Source: Bacteroidota bacterium
Lineage (GTDB): Bacteria; Bacteroidota; Bacteroidia; Chitinophagales; Chitinophagaceae
DNA length: 64,000 bases
NCBI GenBank assembly: GCA_023386045.1
Contig: JAEWKK010000035.1
Span: 1 to 64,000 of the forward strand
Reading direction: 5' to 3'
The notes under the pieces are model-generated. The model saw only the letters and a list, made by a program, of their open reading frames with translations. It was not told the origin of the DNA and did no database searches. Shown piece after piece: positions 28,901 to 36,930 of this stretch (the stretch's first letter is position 1; every line of letters begins with the position of its first letter). A program made the translations under genes and the position numbers.

Positions 28901-29278
28901 CTTCCCTGGAGAAACCAGTTTGACCTGAAGATCCTGCAGGATGTATTCACCAACATAGGCAAAAACAGGAATACCATTCAGTTCAGTCTCGACATCCTGA
29001 ACTTTGGCAACCTGTTGAATTCAAGCTGGGGTATCCAGAAAACAGTGAATGCCAGTTCCGTCCTGGTTCCTGTAAATGCTACCAATACCAGCAATACAAA
29101 TGTTACCATCAATGGAACGGCTACTTCTTTGCCAGCCTTCCAGCCAAGTGGTTCAACAAAGCCTTATTTCAGACTGGCAACCGACAGGGATCATCCTGTT
29201 ACAGAAAGCTTCAGGAGCAACCTGAGTATTTTCTCTACTTATTACATGCAGTTTGGAATCAGGTACCTGTTTAATTAA
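25931..29278 (+). CDS. TonB-dependent receptor, Oar-like
   Basis: The 1115-residue outer-membrane protein has a signal peptide ending FVFSQ, a carboxypeptidase-regulatory-like domain (about 20-105, GSLKDPDGKALVGATIVATH), a plug with NYRQNYITVDGSDFNN and EEISVNVTPYDVRQSGFIGSA, and a barrel. The plug wording and length match the Oar subfamily, known in Myxococcus and widespread in Bacteroidota, where the substrate is often unknown. The start is the ATG at 25931; an in-frame start at 25871 lies inside the promoter region and would precede the signal peptide. A strong hairpin follows. Confidence 0.92.
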   Translation: MLKRILCLLTLTLLASTFVFSQVTTSSLTGSLKDPDGKALVGATIVATHQPSGTRYTTISQSNGQFTIANMRSGGPYLVEISYVGYETQRFDDIYLKLGEASIVDANMARANTSMENVVVAATGGRNSILNANRKGAVTNIGSREIQRLPSISRSINDMTRLTPQANGTSIGGGNYRQNYITVDGSDFNNTFGIGSNLPAGGSPISLDALEEISVNVTPYDVRQSGFIGSAVNAVTRSGTNQFQGSVYRYWRSEKQQGDEVEGVKFTRPPFEFEQYGARIGGPIIKNKLFFFINYETENQPKQVQTRFAATTSAPFGSAQNISRTTAADLDSFSRYLFNNYGYVTGPYDNYSTEIERTKLLARIDWNITDKHRFNIRYNQVEGGEPNPPSTSTSGTGNSFASGRGRTDINSMWYKNSNYFQGANFYSLAAELNSRFNRRVSNVLRATYTYQNDSRESDSQDFPFVDILKDGDPYVSFGYELFSKGNLRKVKTYSLVDNVTLTTGKHTAMFGAQIDLSETINGFQRFATSYYRFASWDDFIGGNKPTDFALTYSLQPGFAQAFPKFKFAQYSFYAQDEISLSRNFRLTAGLRVDLTTYPDVDEVKTHPLVDSLRFANDVNINTGILPKKAPLWSPRIGFNWDVNGDRSFQIRGGSGIFTGRVPFVWIVSQVGDAGLLQVTQSWNTPATVPGPFNANPAAYLPATQPKPGAVIPTGISALDPNFKFPQTWKSSLAFDKKLVKNLVLTVEAIFNKDLNTAVFNNVNLNTPQSLNVSGYPDRRMIYPIPNNQKFVNPLTSAGLPSASGTTALNAIRMENGSKGYYFSLTTKIEKQFSNNWFASASYTKSLAENLSEGSGDQPLSAWQGTQTVNGANTPVLGTAGFVVPDRVMGVVSYRREYLKHLGTTITLTYEGSSQGRFSYVYGADFNRDGFNGNDLIYIPKDATEINFVDATINGVVYTAAQQSALFFQYIDQDKYLKKRKGQYAERNGGKLPWRNQFDLKILQDVFTNIGKNRNTIQFSLDILNFGNLLNSSWGIQKTVNASSVLVPVNATNTSNTNVTINGTATSLPAFQPSGSTKPYFRLATDRDHPVTESFRSNLSIFSTYYMQFGIRYLFN

Positions 29279-29300
29279 TCCATGATGCAAACAAATAGAA

Positions 29301-29327
29301 ATCCCCGCCAGGTGCGGGGATTTTTTA
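29301..29327 (+). terminator. Intrinsic terminator after the Oar-like receptor
   Basis: ATCCCCGC and GCGGGGAT pair around a 5-nt loop, followed by a T tract. It lies 22 bp after the receptor stop and also before the convergent esterase gene. Confidence 0.85.
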
Positions 29328-29343
29328 TTGAAGTTGAATAGGA

Positions 29344-30228
29344 TCAGGGTTGTTGATGGCCAGCGGGAGTTCCACCCCATCCCCATAAAAGAAACTGCGG
29401 CATGGCACGGGCCCAGGTAGCAATATCATGCCTGCCATCTTCATAATTAATGTATTTGATGTCCTGTTCCTGCCTGTATCCATAAGCTTCAAGTTCGCGG
29501 ATCAGGTCAAGTGTATCATCAATAGAATCAATTATGCCATTGTTATTCCTGTCGGCTGTTTCATCCAACGAACCTGTGGTGAAAAAGAAGCGGAGGTTAG
29601 GATGAAATGAACCTTTTCTCACCTGCTGGTGCATGATGCGGTCAGTATCATCATTATAATCCGGACCCAATGATTTTGACCTCCACCAAAGAGAACCAGA
29701 AAAAATACCAGCGGTTGAAAAAATGGCCGGATGCCTCCAGGTAAGATCAAGTGCTGTTAATCCACCCAGTGAAAAACCCGCAAAAGCTGCCTGCCTGAAT
29801 TGATCAATGGCATATTTTACATGAACCAGGGGTAGCAGTTGATCAAGTATGAATTGTTCATAGGCCTGCGCTTTGGCCCCTCTTCCTTCAAAGTCTGCCT
29901 GAAGTGCTGTACCATATTCATTCTTTCTATCCTTACCGGCATGAATACCCACGCATAACAGGGGTCTTACCTGGTTGGATTCAAATAGCTGGTCAAGCAT
30001 TTTTGAAAAAGGCATTTCGTCCAGGTTCTGACCATCATTGATCAGTAGTAATGAAAGTTCAGATGGTTGCGTAATATTTTTGGGGAGATAAAAATCAACG
30101 ATCACCTGGCGTTTCAGGTGGTGCGATGGAACGGCAATTTGTTCAACAACAAGGTTCGGGAGATCCTCAATCAGCATGCGCTCAAAAATAAAGGATTGTA
30201 CTGCATCATAATTGAATCTTCCTTTCAA
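29344..30228 (-). CDS. Esterase-family alpha/beta hydrolase with EF-hand-like loop
   Basis: The 294-residue cytoplasmic protein (no signal peptide) belongs to the enterochelin-esterase-like group. The nucleophile elbow is GFSLGG, the acid follows later, and the His is in EDGRHDIATWA. Between them, DRNNNGIIDSID matches a 12-residue EF-hand or dockerin calcium loop (D1, N3, N5, G6, D9, D12), an uncommon insertion. The start is TTG at 30228; an ATG at 30177 is the alternative. The gene is divergent from the ATP-grasp gene by 94 bp, and the family commonly accompanies ATP-grasp and GCS2 ligase genes in Bacteroidota (my recollection, not checked). It may release or cyclise a ligase product. Confidence 0.8.
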   Translation of the reverse strand: MKGRFNYDAVQSFIFERMLIEDLPNLVVEQIAVPSHHLKRQVIVDFYLPKNITQPSELSLLLINDGQNLDEMPFSKMLDQLFESNQVRPLLCVGIHAGKDRKNEYGTALQADFEGRGAKAQAYEQFILDQLLPLVHVKYAIDQFRQAAFAGFSLGGLTALDLTWRHPAIFSTAGIFSGSLWWRSKSLGPDYNDDTDRIMHQQVRKGSFHPNLRFFFTTGSLDETADRNNNGIIDSIDDTLDLIRELEAYGYRQEQDIKYINYEDGRHDIATWARAMPQFLLWGWGGTPAGHQQP

Positions 30229-30322
30229 TTATTTTTCTGCTTATGCATTATATTGTACTTTGAAAACTTAGTGAATATATTCTTCACTCATTACCCACTA
30301 CTGAAAATCACAAACCAAGCGC

Positions 30323-31276
30323 ATGAAAAAAATCGGAGTTTTATTTGGCCAGGAAAGGAGCTTTCCAATGGCATTTATTGAAAGAGTCAACAGCAAGGAA
30401 ATTGAAAACGTGATTGCCGAAGCGGTTAGGATTGACAAGGCTCCGCAGGGAGAAAAATCCGGTTACGCGGTAATTGTGGATCGCATTTCACAGGACATTC
30501 CTTTTTACCGCACCTGGTTAAAGAATGCAGCTCTTACAGGAACAGCAGTGATCAATAATCCATTCTGGTGGAGTGCCGATGACAAGTATTTCAATAACTG
30601 CCTTATGACCCAGGTAGGCGTGCCCGTTCCAAAAACCGTGATCCTCCCATCCTATGACCTGCCCACTGATACCACAAGCGAATCTTTTTCCAACCTGGCA
30701 TACCCTCTAGACTGGGAAGGCATTTTCAACTATGTTGGTTTCCCAGCCTACATGAAACCCTATGCCGGTGGCGGTTGGAAAAATGTGTACAGGCTGGCCA
30801 ACCAGGAAGAATTTTATGAGAGACATAAGGAAACCGAACAACTGGTAATGCTGCTGCAGGAAGAAATTGTTTTTGAGGAATACTACCGTTGCTATTGCAT
30901 CGGCCGCAAGCATGTACGCATCATGCCTTACGAGCCACGTAACCCGCATCATGAGCGTTACCAGGCCGGATTCAAACCCAGCCCGGAAAGACTGAAGCAA
31001 ATGGAAGATATCGTACTCCGGATCAATCATTACCTGGGCTATGATTTCAATACAGTGGAACTGGCAGTAAGGGATGGTGTTCCCTATGCCATTGATTTTG
31101 GTAATCCCGCTCCGGACGCGGAAAGAACCAGTGTTGGAGAAGAGAATTTTGAATGGGTAGTAGAAACCGCTGCCAATTTCGCTATTGAAACAGCCATGAA
31201 CCAGAAAGATGGAAGACTTAATCTTTCATGGGGTGAATTTGTAAAACGCAGCGCTGCTTCACAGCCATTAATCTAA
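30323..31276 (+). CDS. ATP-grasp family protein
   Basis: The 317-residue protein has the ATP-grasp layout: an N-terminal segment MKKIGVLFGQER, then PVPKTVILPS, the lysine strand AYMKPYAGGGWKNVYRL, the hinge LLQEEIVF, and a metal end ELAVRDGVPYAIDFGNPAPD. Such enzymes couple a carboxylate to an amine or thiol with ATP. The GCS2 ligase gene starts 23 bp downstream, so the two likely form an operon. Substrates are unknown. Confidence 0.85.
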   Translation: MKKIGVLFGQERSFPMAFIERVNSKEIENVIAEAVRIDKAPQGEKSGYAVIVDRISQDIPFYRTWLKNAALTGTAVINNPFWWSADDKYFNNCLMTQVGVPVPKTVILPSYDLPTDTTSESFSNLAYPLDWEGIFNYVGFPAYMKPYAGGGWKNVYRLANQEEFYERHKETEQLVMLLQEEIVFEEYYRCYCIGRKHVRIMPYEPRNPHHERYQAGFKPSPERLKQMEDIVLRINHYLGYDFNTVELAVRDGVPYAIDFGNPAPDAERTSVGEENFEWVVETAANFAIETAMNQKDGRLNLSWGEFVKRSAASQPLI

Positions 31277-31299
31277 TATAGAAACAAGCTACTAACTGC

Positions 31300-32418
31300 A
31301 TGGCAAACCTGAATTTCAAGCACTTTACATTAGGTGTGGAAGAAGAATACATGGTCATTGACCCGGTAACCAAGGAACTGAAAAGTCATGAACAGAAAAT
31401 TGTTCATGAAGGACAGAAAATGATCAAGGATAAGGTGAAGGCTGAAATGCACCAGGCCGTGGTGGAAGTGGGAACCGATATCTGTAATGATGCCGACGAA
31501 GCCCACAAGGATGTATCCATCCTGCGCAAGACCATTTCTGATATCGCGGGAAGTTTGGGTTTTGGCATGGGTGCAGCAGGAACGCATCCTTTCAGCCACT
31601 GGGAAAGCCAGCTGATAACAGATCATGTGCGTTATAACGAGATTGTGAATGAATTGCAGGAGGCCGCACGCTCTAACCTGATCTTCGGCCTCCATGTGCA
31701 TGTAGGAATGGAGAACAGGGAAATGGCCAACCATATCGCCAATTCCACGCGTTATTTTCTGCCACATGTATACGCACTCAGTACCAATTCACCTTTCTGG
31801 GAAGGAAGACATACCGGTTATAAATCTTTTCGTACCAAGGTATTTGATAAATTTCCGCGGACCGGCATTCCCGAAGCGTTTGAAAGCATTGAAGCCTATG
31901 ACAATTTTGTCAAACTGCTGATGAAGACCAATTGCATTGACAATGCAAAAAAGATCTGGTGGGACCTTAGGGTTCATCCTTTTTTTAATACGGTTGAATT
32001 CCGCATTTGTGATGTGCCTATGACGGTGGATGAAACCATTGCCATTGCTGCCATCTTCCAGGCTCTTTGTGCCAAAATCTATAAGTTACGATCGCAGAAC
32101 CTCAACTTCATTCAATACTCACGGGCACTCATCAACGAAAATAAATGGAGAGCCGGTCGCTATGGCATCGATGGTTACCTCATCGATTTTGGAAAAGAAG
32201 AAGAAGTGAATACAAGGGTGTTGATCTATGAATTGCTGGACTTTGTTGATGACGTGGTAGACGAACTAGGCTCCCGACATCACCTTACTTATATTCATAA
32301 GATACTGGAACAGGGTACGGGCGCTGACCGGCAACTGGCTGTTTATGAATCAAAAAAAGACCTGGTTGAAGTGGCCAGTTATATCCAGGCGCAATTTCTT
32401 AATGGCATCCATATCTAA
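31300..32418 (+). CDS. Carboxylate-amine ligase (GCS2 / YbdK-like)
   Basis: The 372-residue protein is of the glutamate-cysteine ligase 2 type: FTLGVEEEYMVIDP carries the acidic metal-binding residues, GLHVHVGM the His pair, and the WWDLRVHPFFNTVEFRICDVPMTVDET region completes the active site. These enzymes form amide bonds from a carboxylate and an amine with ATP. YbdK has weak glutamate-cysteine ligase activity, but substrates of this subfamily are generally unknown. It follows the ATP-grasp gene by 23 bp. Confidence 0.9.
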   Translation: MANLNFKHFTLGVEEEYMVIDPVTKELKSHEQKIVHEGQKMIKDKVKAEMHQAVVEVGTDICNDADEAHKDVSILRKTISDIAGSLGFGMGAAGTHPFSHWESQLITDHVRYNEIVNELQEAARSNLIFGLHVHVGMENREMANHIANSTRYFLPHVYALSTNSPFWEGRHTGYKSFRTKVFDKFPRTGIPEAFESIEAYDNFVKLLMKTNCIDNAKKIWWDLRVHPFFNTVEFRICDVPMTVDETIAIAAIFQALCAKIYKLRSQNLNFIQYSRALINENKWRAGRYGIDGYLIDFGKEEEVNTRVLIYELLDFVDDVVDELGSRHHLTYIHKILEQGTGADRQLAVYESKKDLVEVASYIQAQFLNGIHI

Positions 32419-32522
32419 AAACCTCTTTGTTTTTTTCGGCCGTTGGTAATTTTTTCGTAGCTTGAAAAAAGAATGGACCAGCCTGTTATGCTTTGTCAGG
32501 CTTTATCAAATATTATAAAACA

Positions 32523-32786
32523 ATGGCAAGGATCTTCAACATATACTTTTCGTATAACGATAAGGTGTACAGTGCTGTGGTATCGGTAAGGAAAACCGCT
32601 TTCTTTACTGAATACAGCCTGAATAATTTTGATGAAAATCTTTTGCAATTACTCCCCGGAAACAAGATCATCTCCAGAACTCCTGAACATTTCATTTTCC
32701 AGAATCCCACCCCCGACTGTTCGCTTCCTTTGATGGACGCCATCATCAAGGCCGTGTCGCAGCACCTTCATGCTACAGAAGCCTGA
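32523..32786 (+). CDS. Small conserved hypothetical protein
   Basis: The 87-residue protein starts MARIFNIYFSYNDKVYSAVVSVR and looks like a small alpha/beta cytoplasmic protein without signal or membrane segment. An in-frame start at 32493 would add ten residues before this conserved-looking beginning, so the second ATG is preferred. It lies between the GCS2 gene and the amidase gene on the same strand. Function is unknown. Confidence 0.65.
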   Translation: MARIFNIYFSYNDKVYSAVVSVRKTAFFTEYSLNNFDENLLQLLPGNKIISRTPEHFIFQNPTPDCSLPLMDAIIKAVSQHLHATEA

Positions 32787-32825
32787 TGGTTTTATCATGC
32801 TGATTTTTATTTATTTTGAACACTT

Positions 32826-34478
32826 ATGGATCGCTTAAAACACTCCCTCCTGCTGCTTTGCTTGTTAAGCATAATAAATTGCCCTGCACAAACCAAACAG
32901 GATACTATCAAATTACTGCAACAAACTGCAGGTTTATATGACTTGAATTATACGGATGCAGAAGCTGATTCCATGATCGCCAATATTGCCAGCTGGCGCA
33001 GGATCTATGTGAGGATGCACCAACAGCTTCCTAAAAATGACATCCCCTTTCCTTTTGCATTTGATCCTGCACCCTACGGTTATAAAATTCCTGTGCGCCA
33101 GGAAAAGATCAACTGGAATATTCCCTCGGGAATCCAGCTTCCAACAAACAGGAATGAACTGGCTTTTTATTCCATCCTGCAACTGGCTTCATTGGTAAAA
33201 AACAAAAAGATCAGTTCCGTTGAGCTGACGCAATTCTTTATTGAAAGATTGAAAAAATGGGGAGACACGCTTGCTTCTGTGATTACACTTACCGAGGACT
33301 TTGCACTACAACAGGCGAGACAGGCAGATGAAGAGATCAGGAAAGGAAAATACCGCGGACCACTACATGGAATTCCCTATGGTCTAAAAGATCTTTTTGC
33401 TGTTAAAGGTTATCGCACCACCTGGGGCACAACACCCTATAAGGACCAGGTGATTGATGAAGATGCTTATGTCTATACAAAATTGAAAGAAGCAGGTGCA
33501 GTATTGTGTGCCAAACTAACAATGGGTGCACTGGCTTACAATAATAAATGGTTCGGTGGTGAAACCAAAAATCCATGGAATCTTTTGCAGGGTTCCAGTG
33601 GTTCCTCTGCGGGATCAGCAGCTTCTGTTGTTGCCGGGCTATTGCCTTTTACCATTGGAACCGAAACCCTGGGCTCCATTGTTTCTCCTTCCACACGTTG
33701 TGGTGCCACCGGCCTGAGACCTACATTCGGCACGGTAAGTCGGAGTGGTACCATGGTTCTTTGCTGGAGCCTCGACAAGGCAGGACCTATTTGCAGAAGT
33801 GCGGAAGATGACGCTATTGTTTATTACTACATCAAGGGAACCGATGGCAAGGATGCAGGATCAAAAGACCATGCTTTTAATTACAATCCAGCGAAAGACA
33901 TCAAAAAACTTCGCTTTGCCTATGCTGCCAATTATTTTTCGAGATTGCCCAAAGATGCACCTGAATGGCAGGTACTCGAAGTTTACAAGTCTATGGGAAT
34001 AGAAGTAAAACCTGTCGTATTTCCTGATTCCATTTATACTTCGAATTTCATCAGCATCATTCTTAATGCCGAATCAGCAGCTGCTTTTGATGAACTCACA
34101 CGTACCAATCGTGATGACCTCATTGAAAGACAGGACAAGGATTTCTGGCCCAATTCATTTCGTGCAGCCAGACTCATTCCTGCAGTTGAATACATCAATG
34201 CCAATCGTTATCGTTACCAACTCAGTAAGAGCATCCAGGAATTTATGGGCAATTATGATGTGCTGATCGTTCCAACATTTGCTGGCAGCCAGCTTTCCAT
34301 TACGAATCTCACCGGCAATCCTGTAGTTTGCATGCCGATGGGTTTTAATAAAAATGGTCTGCCGGTCAGTATCAGTTTATTGGGAAATCTCTATGATGAA
34401 GCTTCCATTCTTGAAGCCGCAAAAGCTTACCAGGACCTCACCGATCATCATAAAAAGCATCCGGCTTTGTTTCAATAA
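32826..34478 (+). CDS. Secreted amidase (amidase signature family)
   Basis: The 550-residue protein has a signal peptide (about 1-22) and an amidase-signature catalytic core. The lysine is in YGLKDLFAVKG, and the cis-Ser and nucleophile Ser are in QGSSGSSAGSAAS, followed by TIGTETLGSIVSPSTRCGATGLRPTFG. These enzymes hydrolyse amides and are cytoplasmic or exported. This one is predicted to act outside the cytoplasm. It is followed 39 bp later by an exported amidohydrolase. Substrate unknown; the link with the ligases upstream is only proximity. Confidence 0.9.
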   Translation: MDRLKHSLLLLCLLSIINCPAQTKQDTIKLLQQTAGLYDLNYTDAEADSMIANIASWRRIYVRMHQQLPKNDIPFPFAFDPAPYGYKIPVRQEKINWNIPSGIQLPTNRNELAFYSILQLASLVKNKKISSVELTQFFIERLKKWGDTLASVITLTEDFALQQARQADEEIRKGKYRGPLHGIPYGLKDLFAVKGYRTTWGTTPYKDQVIDEDAYVYTKLKEAGAVLCAKLTMGALAYNNKWFGGETKNPWNLLQGSSGSSAGSAASVVAGLLPFTIGTETLGSIVSPSTRCGATGLRPTFGTVSRSGTMVLCWSLDKAGPICRSAEDDAIVYYYIKGTDGKDAGSKDHAFNYNPAKDIKKLRFAYAANYFSRLPKDAPEWQVLEVYKSMGIEVKPVVFPDSIYTSNFISIILNAESAAAFDELTRTNRDDLIERQDKDFWPNSFRAARLIPAVEYINANRYRYQLSKSIQEFMGNYDVLIVPTFAGSQLSITNLTGNPVVCMPMGFNKNGLPVSISLLGNLYDEASILEAAKAYQDLTDHHKKHPALFQ

Positions 34479-34517
34479 AGAAGAATTAAAGAATCATTAT
34501 TATCATAAAAGTCTCCG

Positions 34518-36158
34518 ATGAAAAAAATTTCAGGCATCTTGATTTATTGCAGCTTCCTGTTTGCATTAACATCCTGTACCAGCACAAAAAAAATTGACCT
34601 CCTGGTTTATAATGGTAAAATATATACTGTTGATTCTTCTTTTTCCATTGCAGAAGCTATGGCAGTTAAGGATGGAAAGATCGTGGAGACCGGAATGACA
34701 AAGGAATTGTCAGCAAAATATGATGCGTCTGAAAAGATTGATGCATCCGGACGTTTTGTTTATCCTGGTTTTATAGATGCACATGCGCATTTTTTCAGGT
34801 ATGGACTGGGTTTGCAAACCGCCAACCTGGTTGGAACACAGAGCTGGTATGAGATCCTTGAAAAATTAAGAGCTTTTGCAGTTGAAAATAAATCAGGCTG
34901 GCTGGTTGGAAGAGGTTGGGATCAGAATGACTGGCCAACAAAAGAATTTCCAACAAGGGAAAGACTTGATCAGATGTTTCCCGACCGTCCTGTGATGCTG
35001 AAGAGGGTCGATGGACATGCCGCTATAGTAAACCAGCAGGCTATTAACCTGGCAGGTTTAGAACCTGGTCAGCAGATCAATGGAGGAACCATAGAAACTA
35101 AGGATGGCCAACTCACAGGGATCCTGATCGATAATGCCGTAGACCTGGTCAGTGCAAAAATCCCGGCACCAACAGCAGATGAAATTTCAAGCTCATTACA
35201 AAAAGGACAGCAGAATTGTTTTGCAGTTGGACTAACTACCGTGGATGATTGCGGGATTGATTATGCTGATGCTTTATTCATGGACAGCTTACATAAAAAA
35301 GGCATTCTGAAAATGAGGGTCTATGCCATGCTGAGCGATGCAAAAAAGAACTATGATTTTTTATTCAGCAAAGGCAGGATCAAAACACCTTACCTGAATA
35401 TGAGAAGCTTTAAGGTATATGCAGATGGAGCACTTGGTTCAAGAGGTGCCTGTTTATTATCACCTTATCATGACAGGAAAGACTGGTATGGATTTCTTTT
35501 AAGTTCTCCCGAGCATTTTGATTCTGTTGCCAGCATCATTGCGCAGCATGATTTCCAGATGTGTACTCATGCCATTGGCGATTCCGGCAACCGGACCATT
35601 TTGAATATCTATGGAAAGTATCTCCAGGGAAAAAACGACAAACGCTGGAGGATAGAACACGCACAGGTGGTTCACCCCAATGATTTTGAATTATTTGGCA
35701 GATACAGTATCATCCCTTCTGTTCAGCCAACACATGCCACTTCTGACATGTACTGGGCCGGTGAGCGTTTGGGAACTGAAAGAGAAAAAGGTGCTTATGC
35801 TTATCACCAGCTCCTGCAGCAGAATGGTTGGATACCATTGGGAACAGACTTCCCTGTTGAAGACATCTCTCCTTTCAAAACTTTTTCTTCCGCCGTTTTT
35901 CGTGTAGATGATAAAGGATTTCCTTCGGGTGGTTATCAACCCAACAATGCTTTAAGTGCGCAGGATGCGCTTCGCGGGATGACCATCTGGGCGGCACGTT
36001 CCAATTTTGAAGAAAATGAAAAAGGCTCACTGGAGAAAGATAAGCTGGCAGATTTTATCATACTGGACAGGGACCTGATGAAGTCCAATTCTGCGGAAGT
36101 ACTTTCAACAAAAGTCATGGCAACTTTTATTGGAGGAGAAAAAGTTTTTGGAAAATGA
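34518..36158 (+). CDS. Amidohydrolase lipoprotein (YtcJ-like)
   Basis: The 546-residue protein has a lipobox FALTSC (Cys20), so it is a predicted lipoprotein. The metal-dependent amidohydrolase domain has FVYPGFIDAHAHFFRY (HxH pair), a mid-domain Lys region (SFKVYADGALGSRGACLL), His residues at THAIGD and RIEHAQVVH, and the Asp in LGTDFPVEDISPF. This pattern matches the YtcJ/NfdA-like subgroup, whose substrates vary. It is 39 bp after the amidase gene, and an SGNH hydrolase follows. Confidence 0.9.
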   Translation: MKKISGILIYCSFLFALTSCTSTKKIDLLVYNGKIYTVDSSFSIAEAMAVKDGKIVETGMTKELSAKYDASEKIDASGRFVYPGFIDAHAHFFRYGLGLQTANLVGTQSWYEILEKLRAFAVENKSGWLVGRGWDQNDWPTKEFPTRERLDQMFPDRPVMLKRVDGHAAIVNQQAINLAGLEPGQQINGGTIETKDGQLTGILIDNAVDLVSAKIPAPTADEISSSLQKGQQNCFAVGLTTVDDCGIDYADALFMDSLHKKGILKMRVYAMLSDAKKNYDFLFSKGRIKTPYLNMRSFKVYADGALGSRGACLLSPYHDRKDWYGFLLSSPEHFDSVASIIAQHDFQMCTHAIGDSGNRTILNIYGKYLQGKNDKRWRIEHAQVVHPNDFELFGRYSIIPSVQPTHATSDMYWAGERLGTEREKGAYAYHQLLQQNGWIPLGTDFPVEDISPFKTFSSAVFRVDDKGFPSGGYQPNNALSAQDALRGMTIWAARSNFEENEKGSLEKDKLADFIILDRDLMKSNSAEVLSTKVMATFIGGEKVFGK

Positions 36159-36163
36159 ATGAA

Positions 36164-36187
36164 TTGAACATTGAACATAGAAATCGT
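36164..36187 (+). repeat. Short heptad-phased GAA tract in an operon gap
   Basis: The units GAACATT, GAACATA and GAAATCG repeat at a 7-bp period in the 29-bp gap between the amidohydrolase stop and the preferred SGNH start. The pattern resembles the larger GAA tracts at 37754 and 62823 and the GAACTAT/GAACCAT units upstream of rnhA. Confidence 0.55.
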
Positions 36188-36865
36188 ATGAAAAAAATAC
36201 ATCTCTTATTGATTTTACCCATTCTGTTACTGATGGCTTTTTCAATTTCTTCTCCTGAAAAAAAGATCGTGTTTTTCGGTGACTCCATTACACAGCAGGG
36301 TGTTGGACCAAATGGTTATATAACATTGCTGGATTCTATGATGAAAGCAGCTGGTAAAGAAGCAGAATTAGTGGGTGCAGGTATCAGCGGCAACAAGATC
36401 TATGACCTCTACCTGAGAATGGAAAAAGATGTGCTGGAAAAAAATCCTGATGATGTTGTGATTTATATTGGCATCAATGATGTATGGCATAAAAGACTGA
36501 CCGGAACAGGAACTGACCTGGACAGGTTTGAAAAATTTTATAAAATCATCATCACTAAGCTGAAAGAAAAAAATATTTCCGTTTTCATGGCAACACCTTC
36601 TGTTATTGGTGAGAAAAATGATTTTACCAATCCGATGGATGGAGACCTGAATTTATATGCAGTCACAGTGCGGCGAATTGCAAAGGAAAACGATTGCAGA
36701 TTAATTGATCTGAGACAATCTTTCCTGGACTATTTAAAAACAAACAATCCTTCCAATCTTGATCGTGGAATTCTGACAACAGACGGTGTACATCTCAACC
36801 GGAAAGGGAACCTCTTTGTTGCTTCAAAAATGCTTGATGAATTAAAAGATTTCATTGGTAAATAG
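36188..36865 (+). CDS. SGNH/GDSL family hydrolase
   Basis: The 225-residue secreted protein (signal peptide about 1-18, MKKIHLLLILP) has the SGNH blocks: FFGDSITQQG with the nucleophile Ser, GAGISGNKIYD with the Gly, IYIGINDVWH with the Asn, and DGVHLNRKG with the Asp and His. It may be an esterase or deacetylase of a carbohydrate or lipid. A start at 36155 overlaps the previous stop as ATGA but adds residues before the signal peptide, so 36188 is preferred. The gap is filled by a heptad repeat. Confidence 0.88.
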   Translation: MKKIHLLLILPILLLMAFSISSPEKKIVFFGDSITQQGVGPNGYITLLDSMMKAAGKEAELVGAGISGNKIYDLYLRMEKDVLEKNPDDVVIYIGINDVWHKRLTGTGTDLDRFEKFYKIIITKLKEKNISVFMATPSVIGEKNDFTNPMDGDLNLYAVTVRRIAKENDCRLIDLRQSFLDYLKTNNPSNLDRGILTTDGVHLNRKGNLFVASKMLDELKDFIGK

Positions 36866-36930
36866 TTCGAAACGGTCATCAGCAAACCCGTCCGCAAATT
36901 ATTGTATGTTTGTTGCTGTAGAAGAGTACT

